A stretch of DNA of 64,000 nt from Brachionus manjavacas (taxonomy: Eukaryota; Rotifera; Eurotatoria; Ploima; Brachionidae). The position numbers were made by a program, and so were the translations under genes. The DNA is taken from NCBI GenBank assembly GCA_019054805.1, contig JAHQIY010000001.1, forward strand, positions 310,001 through 374,000, written 5' to 3'. The notes under the pieces were generated by a model, which saw nothing but the letters and a program-made list of their open reading frames with translations, searched no databases and had not been told where the DNA came from. This document shows, piece by piece, positions 30,989 to 41,761 of this stretch (positions within the stretch are counted from its first letter, which is position 1; every line of letters begins with the position of its first letter).

Positions 30989-33604
30989 CAAAATTTAAGT
31001 TTTATTTGTAGACCTGTGTGAGTTAGGTTCTTTCAAAAGATAAATAATAAAATGTATTAATAAATGATTAAGATCAAATATTTAAAAATTCAATTTTTCA
31101 AAATTCAAATCCAAGTGTGTGAATATTAAGCTTATTATTTGGTTGATGTTTCGTTTAGAAAACAAAGTTGAATATATTTTAATTATTTTGTTTTTTCATT
31201 ATTGAATAAGAAAATAAAAAAAACAGTACTGATTTTTCACAATGATCTGACGATATTTTACGTAAATTAACGCTAAAAATGTTCGTAAAATAATGTTCAT
31301 TTACGTAAAATTACCGATTTTAAAAAATGTCAAAATATCAGTAGATTTTTTTAGCTGTTACTGTATTTAGAACACTTCTTATTCTTATTTTTCTTTCTTT
31401 AATTTTCTTTATTATTTATTAATTTATATGGTCGTTTCTTAAAATAAAGTCAATGAAAATAATCAGTTTCTTTTATTTAATTTAACTGGGTATAAACCGC
31501 TTAGTGCCAAATAAGAAGATTTATTAATAACACAACCCACTAGACCCAAAAATAGTTATAACTGTATTAATTATATTCTAGTAGTTTTTTTAATTCTATT
31601 AAACCATGTGACTAATACATTTATAAAAAAATTCTAACTTATTCTCTAAAATTATTTAGAAAGATAAAACTTTACTTTAATTTACTTTTTTTATTTATTT
31701 TTTATTTTTGAATCACCCTAGCGCTGTTTACTGAATAAATTATTATTATTATTTTTAATGAGATCACCCCTACTTCTTTTTCTAACAAAGTATTCAATGC
31801 CAATATCTCAAGTATTTTTTCGTTTGGTAAAAACCTGAGGTTTTTGACAGGCTTAGTAAATCTTTTATGAGCTTCTTTCTATGTTTTTTATTTTTTCGGA
31901 TGCCTGATGACGACATGTTCGGCTCTGTATTAAAAAAAAGATAATTAAAATGCATGTTCAAAATAAATAACTTAAAATAGCAAAGCAAATTTAATTTAAA
32001 AAATAAAAATGGCAATTAATCAATTGAAAATAGCAACGATTAAAATAGAAAGTAAAACTAAAAAGATTGAAACACTAAGCTTTCATAATAGCTTAGAAGA
32101 AATTCTAGAGATAACTCTGAGTCTTGCCCTATTTGTTTAGAAACTCAAATGCTAATTGAACTTCCACTTTTTCAGCAATTTTTTTACGTAAGATATATGT
32201 TAACCCTCGGATAAGGTTAAGTTAATAAAATTTCGTTTAGTTGTTTTTTTAATAACACTTAGGACAATTACGAGAATAGGCCTAGGTAAACGTTTTTTTT
32301 TTGTTTGTGGAAATATTCGAATAAGACAAATAAATGGAATAAAGTTTAACTTTTTTATAGTAGAAAAAATAATTAAAAAACATCAATCACAAATCAAGAT
32401 AATAAAATATTAAAAGTAAGAAAAATAGTAGACAATGGTCATTGCGATAACGATGACACTTTATATTAATTTAGTTTAATTAAAACATCAAGATAATTAA
32501 CTTGATAAGTTATTGAATTTGAGAATCGTAGATCATAGTAACATATACATTGCAGCGTCTCGATCTTTTTCAAAATACGCTTTCTTGATTAGTTCCCTCT
32601 GGATCTCCACATACGTTTTACTTCATCTCCCATATCCTTCGAGGTAATAGCATATGTGTATTATTCTGTCAATTGTTTTTTACGCTCTTTTTAAGCTTTC
32701 TTGTCGGTTTAAATAGCATTCAAAGTTTCATGGTTCATCAAAGAACGATTATAGTTGAAATGCGGCTCCTCTGGATTTTCGTCTAATGTATCTAGAAATT
32801 AGAAGACTTTAGAACATTTTGGACTTTTGAGCTCAAAAGATTTAGCAGCGGAAATGAAGAGAGTATTTGTTCTAAATGTAAGTGAAAAATAGTTTTTATA
32901 AACGAGTCCAGTTTGGTTTATTTTTTAGTGGAATAATTTTGAAAAAAATTTAGTTTTAAAAAAAGGCTTTAGCTACTGTTGATTGAGAAAATCACCGGTG
33001 ATTTCAGATTTAGAAAAGATTAAAAGACTTTTATGGTGTCTTAGATACAAAGACTGTGATTTTTTTAATTATATAAATTTCTTTTTTAGAATATTTGATT
33101 CGGGTTTGAATAATTTATCTTAATGTGAATAATAAAAATTTAAAAAAACTACGTTGAATTTTTTGATCTAAAATTTTCTCAAATTTCCTCGAATTTGTGA
33201 TATGATGAACCTTAAAATGGTGTTTTTGTTCAAAAATATTTGTACGTTCAATATCTTAAATTTCAATTTTCCATTTTTTTCTCTTATGTTAAATTTAAAA
33301 TAAATTTTTTGAACAGCAATAAAAAAGTTAAAATAGGAAATTTTTTAGTTTTCTTAATTTTGGTATTGTAAAACAATTTGAATAAAATTTCTGTAATCAA
33401 TAGGAAAAGAGAGTTACATTCAAAAAAACACCATAATAGATACATAATATTGAAATTCTGAATAGAATATCTTAATCGATTTGAAAAAAAATTAAATATT
33501 TTGAATGTGTGCAAGTAAGATTCAAATATTTTGTTGATTGATTTATTTAATTAAATTAAAACCAAATAAAACCAGATGTATTTATCTGATTATTTTATAA
33601 ATAA
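30989..33604. other. Mostly AT-rich intergenic DNA
   Basis: It holds a TTTACGTAAA-family repeat (31245-31335) and a coding-like relic on the minus strand (about 32540-32800; it reads DENPEEPHFNYNRSLMNHET before stops), which I cannot place. A small minus-strand ORF at 31794-32015 has a basic C-terminal part but no recognisable domain. Confidence 0.45.
31245..31335 (+). repeat. TTTACGTAAA-family dispersed repeat
   Basis: It starts GATCTGACGATATTTTACGT and holds TTACGTAAATTAACG and TTTACGTAAAATTACC motifs. The inverted end at 49890-49915 (GTAAAATGTCGTCAGATC) matches its start. Confidence 0.7.
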
Positions 33605-33718
33605 TGGTAGCTTTGTGAAGTTCATTTCAATTCACATTTTTCAATTTATTCAAATTCTAATAACTTTTGAACGGAAAATGATACAATTATTCCGCAAAAA
33701 ATCAACTTCACAAAGCCA
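33605..33718. repeat. Inverted repeat related to the 15-kb repeat
   Basis: The left end GGTAGCTTTGTGAAGTTCAT and the right end ATCAACTTCACAAAGCC are inverted matches. The start also matches the TTGTGAAGTTCATTTCAATT core of the repeats at 15271 and 15819, which suggests one repeat family. Confidence 0.65.
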
Positions 33719-33879
33719 ATAATGGTATTCATTTATAAAAGTTTTTTCAATAAAATAGAAATAAATCTATTTTTAGGATTTTAATTACAACAAATAACAA
33801 TATTTTCAAATTTTTCCAAGAACTAAATATTAACAGTGAAACTATGGAAAATGTTGTTTTGTTTTGTGTGACAACAAAA

Positions 33880-34110
33880 AAGATAGAGGAAAAAGGGTTG
33901 TCGATGAAGCGGATGCCAGAATTTTGGCATTGTCTAAAGATTTTCATTATTTGAGACTTCTGCTAGTTCTGGAGCTGACAAAAAAGATACCAACTTTTGC
34001 ATCCTGATAAAAATGTTCATCCTGGCACTACAGAAGCGTTTAAAATACTTATCAATGTCAAAAAACCTCAAGACCTGAAGAAAAATTTTCCTTATCATTC
34101 ATGGTAGATT
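33880..34110 (+). pseudogene. J-domain (DnaJ) remnant
   Basis: One frame reads LLHPDKNVHPGTTEAFKILI followed by NVKKPQDLKKNFPYHSW and a stop. The HPDKN motif followed by a T/A-x-E-A-F-K helix is the J-domain hallmark, the part that stimulates Hsp70 ATPase. The preceding helix II region is in another frame (ADARILALSKDFHYL), so the gene is broken. It is a pseudogene or a decayed exon. Confidence 0.6.
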
Positions 34111-34426
34111 CGTTTCGCAATACAATTAAATAATGACTTGTATTTTGTATGCTTAAATTATCTGTCTATTTTAATTGTAAATGATTTTTTTAAAGCACTC
34201 TAAATTTATAAAATTATTAATTAATTAATTTAATGTTATTTATTTTTTTTCAAATCAAAAGACTAATATTTTAGCTTTATTAAATGCATTTGCTTGATTT
34301 TTTATCTAATTTTTTAATTATTTTTATTGTTTTAATCATTTTTGATGGGAAATATCCCCAAACTTTCAAATTTACTTTCAATACTAACATTAGTATTATA
34401 AATCTTATTTTAAGAATATTCAAAAA
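34111..34426. other. AT-rich spacer
   Basis: Nothing was recognised between the J-domain remnant and the 163-codon ORF. Confidence 0.5.
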
Positions 34427-34918
34427 ATGAATGCTCAGGATTTTTATTCAAAATTGGAAAGAAAATTTCCCAATAATCCAACAATAAGGCAACTAAAGGA
34501 ACAAATTCACCAAGGAAAAATACCGAATGGATCGGAAACTACTAAAGTTGATTTTCCTATCAATAATACGGAAAAAAAGAAAATAAATAGCAAAATTGAA
34601 CAGCTTAAAAATTTAAATGGCGAATTCAAGCAAAATCAGAATTTTACTGATTCATTTAGATTAGATAATGCTTTAAATAAAGGTTCAGGACATTGGGAAA
34701 TACAAAGAAATGGAAAAACTGGAAAAACAACTGTAGCTCAAGTTCATGCTCCAGATTGGGTTCAAGAATTACTTAATGGTTTGAATGACAGTGAATTTCA
34801 AAAAAGATACGAAAGTCTTTTGTGTCAAAAGTTACAAGAAAGTCTTAATTCTGGATACGACAAAATAATTAAATCAATCGTAACTGTGAATGATTTGGAT
34901 AAGATTTTTTTTATTTAA
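34427..34918 (+). CDS. Orphan protein of 163 residues
   Basis: An uninterrupted frame from an ATG in a good context (AAAAAATGAATG) encodes a mainly hydrophilic, helix-prone protein. The first 60 residues are charged and Lys/Asn-rich. A more structured patch follows (GHWEIQRNGKTGKTTVAQVH, then APDWVQELLNGL). There is no signal peptide, membrane span or known motif. It follows a J-domain remnant by 320 bases, so both could have been parts of one gene or of one transposon. The length without stops in such AT-rich DNA argues for recent coding function. I do not recognise the family. Confidence 0.5.
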   Translation: MNAQDFYSKLERKFPNNPTIRQLKEQIHQGKIPNGSETTKVDFPINNTEKKKINSKIEQLKNLNGEFKQNQNFTDSFRLDNALNKGSGHWEIQRNGKTGKTTVAQVHAPDWVQELLNGLNDSEFQKRYESLLCQKLQESLNSGYDKIIKSIVTVNDLDKIFFI

Positions 34919-35015
34919 GATTAATTTTCTAGTTCTATTTTGAGATAAATTTAAAAGAAAAAAATAAGAAAATAATATTATTTTTCATTTAAACTTATGT
35001 AAATTATCAGTTTGA

Positions 35016-35230
35016 GCCCGAATAGCCGAGTGGTTTGCGTGTAAGTCATGCAAGCAGAAGATCGAGGGTTCAAAACCCACTCAGGGTGAAAAATCTTCAA
35101 AATATCTCTGGCGAATGTTTAAACCTCTTTCATCATAAAAAAGGGGTTAGAGAGTTGTTTAAAAGTCCCAAATTAAAGTCCAAGTCATCAGAAAAAAAAA
35201 GTTCAAGACCGAAATTTTTATCTTAAAATT
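35016..35230 (+). repeat. tRNA-derived SINE-like element
   Basis: The A box TAGCCGAGTGG (35023-35033) and B box GGTTCAAAACC (35067-35077) are correctly spaced, and the B box sits in a T-arm-like hairpin GGG-TTCAAAA-CCC. The acceptor ends pair only partly (GCCC with GGGT) and the anticodon arm does not fold, so this is not a working tRNA. A tRNA-unrelated body follows up to about 35230. The A box resembles tRNA-Ser/Leu. Confidence 0.55.
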
Positions 35231-35238
35231 TTCTAGAT

Positions 35239-35990
35239 CTTTTTTTTTTCTCCTTATTCACCCCCTGTGGAGCATATGGTCATTACTTTTGATTTCCACT
35301 CCAGTTGATCTTTTGCCTTTACTCTTGCTTCTCTCCATGTCATTCCCATTTCGATGAGCCTTTTCGTGATTGTTGAAGCTGGTCGTCCTACATTACGTCG
35401 CCCTTGAGGTGTCCATTGAAGGGCCCTTTTTGGTATCCGTGTTTCTTCCATTCTAAGTACATGCCCGAACGCAGTCTTTTGTTCTTAATGCATTGACTTA
35501 ATGGCTCTGAATTTGTTCTTCTGTATAGGTCAGAATTCGACAATGTCGCAGGCCAGTGTATCCCGAGAATCCTCCGCAGGCTTCCCGTGTGGAAGGTGTT
35601 AAGACTTTTCCTGCCAGATTCACACATCCCCCAAAATTCACTTCCGTACATCAGTGTTGCTTTTACTACACTGTTGTATAGTTTAAGTTTTGTTTCCTTA
35701 CTGTAGCTGGTTGACTTCCATACTGGTTTGAGTCTTGCGAAGGCACTCGAAGACTTTACCAAGTCTATTCTTAATGTCTCTGTGTGTTCCCAACGTTGTA
35801 CTAATTGTGCTACCTAGGAATGTGAACTCATTTACACACTCGATTGGTGTACCATCGATGGTGATCGGGGTATCCAATTTGGTATTTATGCACTGTATGT
35901 ATTGGTTATAAAGACACAAGAGTTGGCGAACAACGCTAAACCAATCGGGCTCGTAATAAATGTGGCCAAAACGAAAGTTATGTGCATAAA
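35239..35990 (-). mobile_element. RTE-like LINE with 5' inversion
   Basis: From poly(A) (T run at about 35239-35250) leftwards on the minus strand come the pieces of an RTE-type polymerase C terminus: PITIDGTPIECVNEFTFLGS, LYNSVVKATLMYGSEFWG, RRILGIHWP and WTPQGRRNVGRPASTITKRL, with two frameshifts. At 35917-35990 the preceding segment of the same protein is present on the plus strand (ELANNAKPIGLVINVAKTKV then MCIN). Both pieces share TGCATAAAT at the switch. A 5' inversion like this is typical of twin priming. Confidence 0.85.
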
Positions 35991-36561
35991 TGAATATAGA
36001 TTTTCCACATATTCAGAATTTTCTAGCAATTTTAGTTAAAAAGTCTTCACATTCATTGAATGTAAAAAAATATCACGATCATGTTAAGCAATAAAAAATG
36101 AATAGAAAAAATGCTTTGAAAGTAGTCGAGAATTAGGCGCAAATTTTCGATCTTCAGTTCCCGGAAAAATTACTCTGCATAAACGGAAAAACAGGATTAT
36201 TTTGTAAAAATGAGAAAATCGCCTTGGATTTGGGAACTTCGAGTCATCAAGATCACAATTTAATATTTTTGTAATAAAAAAATAAAAGTTTTTGACTTGA
36301 CTTGAGTTGAGACTTGTGACTTTTAAACAACCTGGATAAAACTCAAAAGATCAATATTTTCCTTTAATTTTGATTTAAATTGATTTGAATTTAATTTCAA
36401 AAAATTGGTTTTAATTAATTAATTTAAAAGAATATATATGATCGTTTATTATGAAATTAATATGATTGAAAGAAATTTTATCAATTATACAACAAAATTA
36501 TAATTTTATATTCATAATATTCATTGTATTCATTTTATATTCCGATCTAGTCAATAATCTT
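35991..36561. other. AT-rich intergenic DNA
   Basis: No gene or element was recognised. Confidence 0.5.
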
Positions 36562-36775
36562 GAACATGAACATTTTTTATAAAAATTTCTTTTACAGTTT
36601 TTTCTTTCTGTAAATTTATCTCTTATTTTGACCTAAAATTCAAACACTATTTCTTTTTTCAGTACTTTTCTATGTTGATATGTGCAAGGAGCTACCATAG
36701 AATACCTCATAGTAGCCAAACTCCGCAAGCAAATCTTGCTGCATCTATTATATATTATTATTATTATTATTATAA
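36562..36775 (+). mobile_element. LINE 3' UTR copy with (ATT)n tail
   Basis: It aligns with 3150-3357: CTTTTACAG, TTATTTTGACCTAAAA, TTCTTTTT-CAGTA-TTTTCTATG and CAAGGAGC-x-ACCATAG occur in the same order, and both end in (ATT)n. This is a heavily 5' truncated copy of the LINE at 2640-3357. The 3' stem-loop is decayed here. Confidence 0.8.
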
Positions 36776-36866
36776 AGAAAAGGGTTATAAAATAAAATTC
36801 AATTAAGTAAACATTCGATTTTCAAATAAAAATCATTTTCATTGATTATTAATTGACAAAGTTAGC

Positions 36867-36911
36867 AAGCCGCATATTAATAGATTTAACAATACTTTTA
36901 TTACTTTTAAA
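36867..36911. repeat. 45-bp direct repeat, left copy
   Basis: The 45 bases from AAGCCGCATATTAATAGATT are identical to 40736-40780. They flank the nested LINE block and fit a long target-site duplication. Confidence 0.9.
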
Positions 36912-37061
36912 CTAAACTAAACTAAATTTAAAGTTTTGTGATGGTTTGAGCTGGTCAGCATAACGGGATTATGCGCACCACCCATCACAGGATTGCTTTA
37001 AGGCCCGGCCTTTTTCAACCCATTTTTTTGGTTTCTTTGTTGTTTGTTGTCTGTATGTCTA

Positions 37062-39678
37062 TCTTTTTTTTTTTTTTTTTTTTTTGATAGTTTATTTAAT
37101 AAACTTTTTTTTTTAAATGGCTTTGAGTAATTAAACTCCTTTCACCATTGTTAGAAGAATTTTTAAATAGTGTTAGAGTTTAAATAATTTCAGAAAGAGC
37201 AAATTACAAATACATTTTAGAAAAGTTACAAGCTTTGAACTATCCACTGCTGCAAATACTTTGAGCCAATTGACAAGGGAGTTCTAAAGTCAGGTATTCT
37301 TGAGCTTTCAACAAAGACATCAACGTACTCTTTCGAAAGGCTTGTCATCAAAGCGTTTTTGTGACCAAAACAATTTTTTAAGTATCTAATAAACAGTTTT
37401 TCTAGTCTTAATTTTATTGGATCTAATTTAGTTTCTTCAAGGAAGTTATAAAAAATTTCCGACGGGGTGTCAAAGGGGAGATGGTAAATAGACTTGATAG
37501 AGATATTTTGAAGTACTTGTAACTTCTGGATATTTGTTTTTGAGACTAGTTTTATAGTAAAAAAACTATAATCTATAATTGAACCTATGAGAGAATTATA
37601 AACCCCTACTAAAGTTTTATTATTGAGCTTCCATGATTTATGGGACAGAATTTTGATAATATTTAGTCTATCTTGACACCTAGACCGGATAAACTCGACT
37701 TGAGAGTTAAAACATAAGCTTTCATCAAATTTTATACCTAAAAAAATTGGACAATCACAGTATGGAATTTTCTTGCCAAGAAGATTAAGAACTAGATCCT
37801 GATTTTTTGAAGAATTTCCAGAAAAAATTAAGTAACAGAACTTATCGGGAGCCATTTTTAGTCTCCATTCGTAGAGCCAAGTTTCGACTTTTTTCAAGTA
37901 GCTATTTATAACTTTGGAAATGTCACCATATTTCTTAAATATGAAGAAGGTGACTAAATCATCTGCAAATAATAAAGAGTAAGAATTGTTTTTTTTTGTC
38001 CTGTTTAGGTACGTCATTAATAAAAATTGAAAATAAAAGAGGGCTAATAACGGCACCCTGGGGGACGCCAGTTGCTATTTCTCCACAAGTAGACTCAAAA
38101 TTATTTAATTTAATAAAAAACTTTCTATTATTTAAGAAATTCTTTACCCACTCAAGAATATAGAGTGGGACTCCAGTTTTACTTAGTTTATAAATGATAC
38201 CACTATGCCAAACCTTGTCAAAGGCTTGAGAAATGTCAAAGAAAAGGGAGCATACTTTTTTTTTCCTAATTAAGGTCTCAGAGACTTTTTGGCTTAAGAA
38301 CACAAGGTTGTCTGAGGTACGACGGTGTTGTCGGAAACCAGATTGTTCTTTACAAATGAAACCTTTGGATTCCAAAAATGAATAGAGTCTAGTTTTAATT
38401 ATCCTTTCTAGGATTTTACCCAGACAGCTGGTAACACTTATTGGCCTGTACTTTGATGGATCATGGCTTATTGTTTTTTTTGGAATCATCGTTATCTTAG
38501 AAATTTTCCAACTGTCAGGAATATCATTATTCTCGAGACATAAATTAAAGAATTCAATTAGCCTAACAAGAAAGGTTCCAGGGAGGTTTTTTAACATTTG
38601 ATTGTTAATATTGTCAGGGCCAGAAGCTGAGTCATCTTTTAGAGTTTTTAGTATATTCTTTAATTCATTTAGGGTAATTTTAGGGAAGTTTGTATTTTCA
38701 TTTTTGTATAATTCCGAATTAAGATACTCTTTTTCGGATATATTTTTTTCGACCATCTCAAAAAATGACCGATCAAATGAATTTTCACTTTCCTTAGAAA
38801 AAGTTTTACTTAATATTTTTTTAAACAATTCACCTTTTTCCTCATCTGAAATAAATTCTTTTAAGTCTAAAATTAACTTAGGGATATAATTCGAGGAAGA
38901 ACCTTTTTTAAAGGAGTTAATTTTTTGCCAAAAGGGTCTAGATCAGTTTGGGTTTGGACCCATAGATTTGAGGAAATTTTCCCATTTTTCATTTTTGTGT
39001 TTAGAAATATTCAATCTTATCATATTTGTTAATTTATTACACTCTTTTAGATTTTCAATAGTTTTGAATTTTAATTTTTTTAATTTTTTACGTTTGTGGA
39101 TAAGTGCGACTATATTTTTAGGCAGTGAATTTTTGAATTTTTTGGAAGGAAATTTAGGAATAGCGGAATTAGCTGCGTCTAAGATACTTTTGGTTATTAT
39201 TTCATTACTAAAATTCAGATCCTTTGAGTCAAAACAAAAAAAGACAGCTTCTAGGGCTTTTTTAAATTTTTTCCAATCAGCCTTTTTATAGTCTAGTTTT
39301 TTTCCATTTTCTTTTTTTACTTCACAGTATTCAAAGCCCAATTCTAACTCGATAGGATAATGATCACTAGTCAAATCGTCATTGGAGGCTATGAAACTGT
39401 TGAAAAAAGGACCTAAATTATTCGATACGATAAACAAATCTAAGATAGAAGAGTAATTCCGACAACTTAAGCTAAAAGCAGGAGAGTCGTCATTTACAAT
39501 AATAAATCTCGAATTTTCAATAAATTCTTCTAAATTTTTTCCATTCTCATTTGCTTTATTCGAACCTAGTGCGGTAAGTTTGGCATTTGGCATTTTGGCA
39601 TCTATCTTCATTATTTTGCTAATTTGTTGCTATTAGTGAAAACAAAACTGTTGCTGTTCTAGTTGCTAATTGGACTAA
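37062..39678 (-). mobile_element. LINE B with poly(A), inserted in LINE A
   Basis: This minus-strand LINE ends in A22 (T run 37064-37085) and is flanked by the 7-mer TAGACAT (plus ATGTCTA at 37055-37061 and 39679-39685), a likely target duplication. It begins within the endonuclease domain, so it is 5' truncated. The poly(A) is clean, which suggests a fairly recent insertion. Confidence 0.8.
37226..39611 (-). pseudogene. LINE B endonuclease-reverse transcriptase
   Basis: The frame begins in the C-terminal half of an AP endonuclease (NAKLTALGSNKANENGK, DLFIVSN, SDHYPIELEL). One TGA (at about 38944) separates it from the polymerase, which runs in the same frame. RT motifs in order are NNQMLKNLPG, WKISKITMIPKK, YRPISVTSCLGKILERII, EQSGFRQHRRTSDNL, FFDISQAFDKVWH, GVPQGAVISPLLFSIFIND and, after a frameshift in an A run near 37990, SLLFADDLVTFF and WRLKMAPDKF. 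The catalytic Asp pair FADD and the first Asp are kept. Only one stop and one frameshift break it. Confidence 0.9.
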
Positions 39679-39867
39679 ATGTCTAATTGGACAACAAAGT
39701 CAATTAGTTTCTGCCAGTTTTTTTTTTTCTTGGTTTTTGATTGATTAGTTGTCTCTGACGAGGTAGGTTGGTTAATTGATGTCTTTGTTGTTGATTGAGT
39801 TGTTTTTGGAAGAATGTGAGCGAGAATGGGTTTGACTCCGTTTTTAACACGCGGCTTGGAGTTTGGA

Positions 39868-40716
39868 TTATAATTTGTCAATTAAATCTTTAATTAGTTT
39901 GTTGCTGTTCGATGCTTTCTGAAGATAGCGTGTTGATAGCAACTCGAAGCGGTCCTTGATGCAGTCGACTCTTGCAAGCTTGTAGCAGTCTTTTGTTGCA
40001 GTTGAAAAGGGGAGTCTATACGCTATTTTAACTGCTTTTCGTTGGCGCATTTCAAGTGTGGTCATGCTTGTTTCCGAAGCACTGTACTTGATGAACGGTA
40101 TGTACTCCATTATCGGCCTAATTAGTGTCTTATAAGTTGTTAATAGCAGTTTTGGTGAGGCTCCCCAGTTTTTTCCCCTTATTGATCGCATCATTTTGAT
40201 TCTTCGATCAACTCTAGCGTTGATTTCTTTAATGTGGTCATAGAACGTTAAGTTCTTGTCCAACTTAAGCCCCAGCAGCTTAGGCTTATTGTCGTGCTTG
40301 ATCCTCTTGCCATGTAGTATTATGTCGAGCTTGCGTTTTCCCTGTCCATTGAGACGTGTGAATATTGTACAAACTGTCTTTGCTGTGCTGAGTTTCATTC
40401 TCCAGTGCATTGACCATGTTTCGACTTCTTTGATTGCCTGCTGTAGATTGCTTTCCACTTTTTCGATTTTAGGGCTTGTAGTCCAAATTGAGAGGTCATC
40501 GGCAAACAGACCTTTGTCCGCTGTTGTAATCTTGTCGATAATGTCATCAATGAAGATGTTGAATAGCAATGGCCCGAGTACACTTCCTTGTGGGACACCA
40601 CACTTAATTTGATGGAGCGTTGATTTAGATGACTGGACACGTACTTGGAATGTTCTGTTACTCAAGTAGTTCCGTATCCATGCTCCTATGTAGGCTGGAC
40701 ATTCTTTCTTTTCCAT
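39868..40716 (-). pseudogene. LINE A reverse transcriptase, C-terminal half
   Basis: This is an intact frame of 282 codons, but it starts only in the palm: AYIGAWIRNYLSNRTFQVRV, CGVPQGSVLGPLLFNIFIDD and GLFADDLSIW. Then come the thumb and connection (HWRMKLSTAKTVCTIF, KPKLLGLKLDKNLTF) and the C-terminal block (LIRPIMEYIPFIKYSA, RQRKAVKIAYRLPF). The fingers and the endonuclease are missing. The lack of stops shows it is young compared with most LINE pieces here. The start codon has no biological meaning. Confidence 0.88.
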
Positions 40717-40735
40717 TTAAAAAAGAAGTTTTTTA

Positions 40736-40780
40736 AAGCCGCATATTAATAGATTTAACAATACTTTTATTACTTTTAAA
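40736..40780. repeat. 45-bp direct repeat, right copy
   Basis: It is identical to 36867-36911 over 45 bases and lies at the 5' edge of LINE A. Confidence 0.9.
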
Positions 40781-41000
40781 AAATTATATTTTATTTTTAC
40801 TAACGGGTGTTCAATAAAGGTTGGCGCGAGTTTGTTTTCGATAAAATCTAGTGATTGGTTCATCGAAAATTTTTGAAATTTTATACATAAATACATTAGA
40901 TCTTAATAATTACAAAACACTTTGTATAATGTATCTGCTTTGTTTATACCGGAAATAAACGGCATAACCTTGACTCCACCTAAATAATCTCAATGTCCTC

Positions 41001-41761
41001 CTAGTTAATGATATTATTTTAATATGTTTTATATATCATCTGATAGATAATCAAACAATGATCAAGATGATATATAGATTTTTTATTACATTCGGTTCAA
41101 AAGTTATACTCAAAAAACCCTTAAATTTTAACCTTTTTTTAAAAAGTAAAAAATTTGGTATATTTTTGATCTTGATCGTATAACTTTCGAATGGAACAAG
41201 ATATTTGCACCAAATTTTAAACTCTCTTATAAATTTGATTCAACTTAATAAAAAAATAAAAAAATTTACAAATTATTAGTCAAATTTTATTTATAAATAC
41301 TTAGTTCAAAGTTTAAGTTTATGTGCTTAAATTAAAGCTAATAAGCTGAGCTTTTATTTGATATACAATATTTATCACTGTTCCTTTCTTTTTTTTTCTA
41401 TTTTGCAATGCAAATTATGAAATTTTTTTTGTACTATTTCACATGAAATCGACTTTATCTTTAATAATTTAATCCTTTACAAAAATTGAAAACTTTAACA
41501 AAAAATTTTTAAAAAATGAATACACAGAAACCGGTTTTATTGAGAGAATTGCTATCGAACATTCCACCCATGGAATGACAAATAAAGAAATTTTTGAAAT
41601 CCTCATAGGAAAGGTATCGCTAAGGACTATTCAGAGATGGACACAAGAGTACAAAAATTCGCGTAAAACTGTTCACTCTAATCGATAATCAAACAATTGA
41701 TCCTTGTTTGATTATCTATCAGATGAAATATAAAACTTATTAAAATAATTTCATTAACTAG
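41001..41761. mobile_element. DNA transposon remnant with 64-bp inverted ends
   Basis: The ends CTAGTTAATGATATTATTTT (41001) and the inverted CTAGTTAATGAAATTATTTT (41761) continue as an inverted repeat of about 64 bp with few mismatches, passing through CATCTGATAGATAATCAAAC. It is 761 bp and contains a helix-turn-helix fragment. Target duplications are not clear. Confidence 0.8.
41520..41687 (+). pseudogene. Helix-turn-helix transposase N-terminal fragment
   Basis: One frame reads TGFIERIAIEHSTHGMTNKE, then IFEILIGKVSLRTIQRWTQE and a basic end. Helix-GMTNKEIFEIL-turn-SLRTIQRW is the usual HTH of mariner-like transposases. The rest of the gene is gone, and the frame enters the right inverted repeat. 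Confidence 0.6.

Larger units (their letters stand above)
36912..40735 (-). mobile_element. LINE A, 5' truncated, carrying nested LINE B
   Basis: Between two identical 45-bp repeats lies a minus-strand LINE starting within the RT palm at about 40735. Its last coding part is 39868-40716, and its 3' UTR continues to 36912, where it ends with (TTTAG)n (plus 36909-36927). The UTR is split by LINE B (37062-39678). The distal UTR (36930-37054) is GC-richer. Confidence 0.75.

Noticed and set aside
39675..39881. Thr/Gln-rich ORF between the two LINE pieces
   Set aside because: It has no ATG, overlaps the end of the LINE A frame and crosses the LINE B insertion point; it is LINE A 3' UTR.
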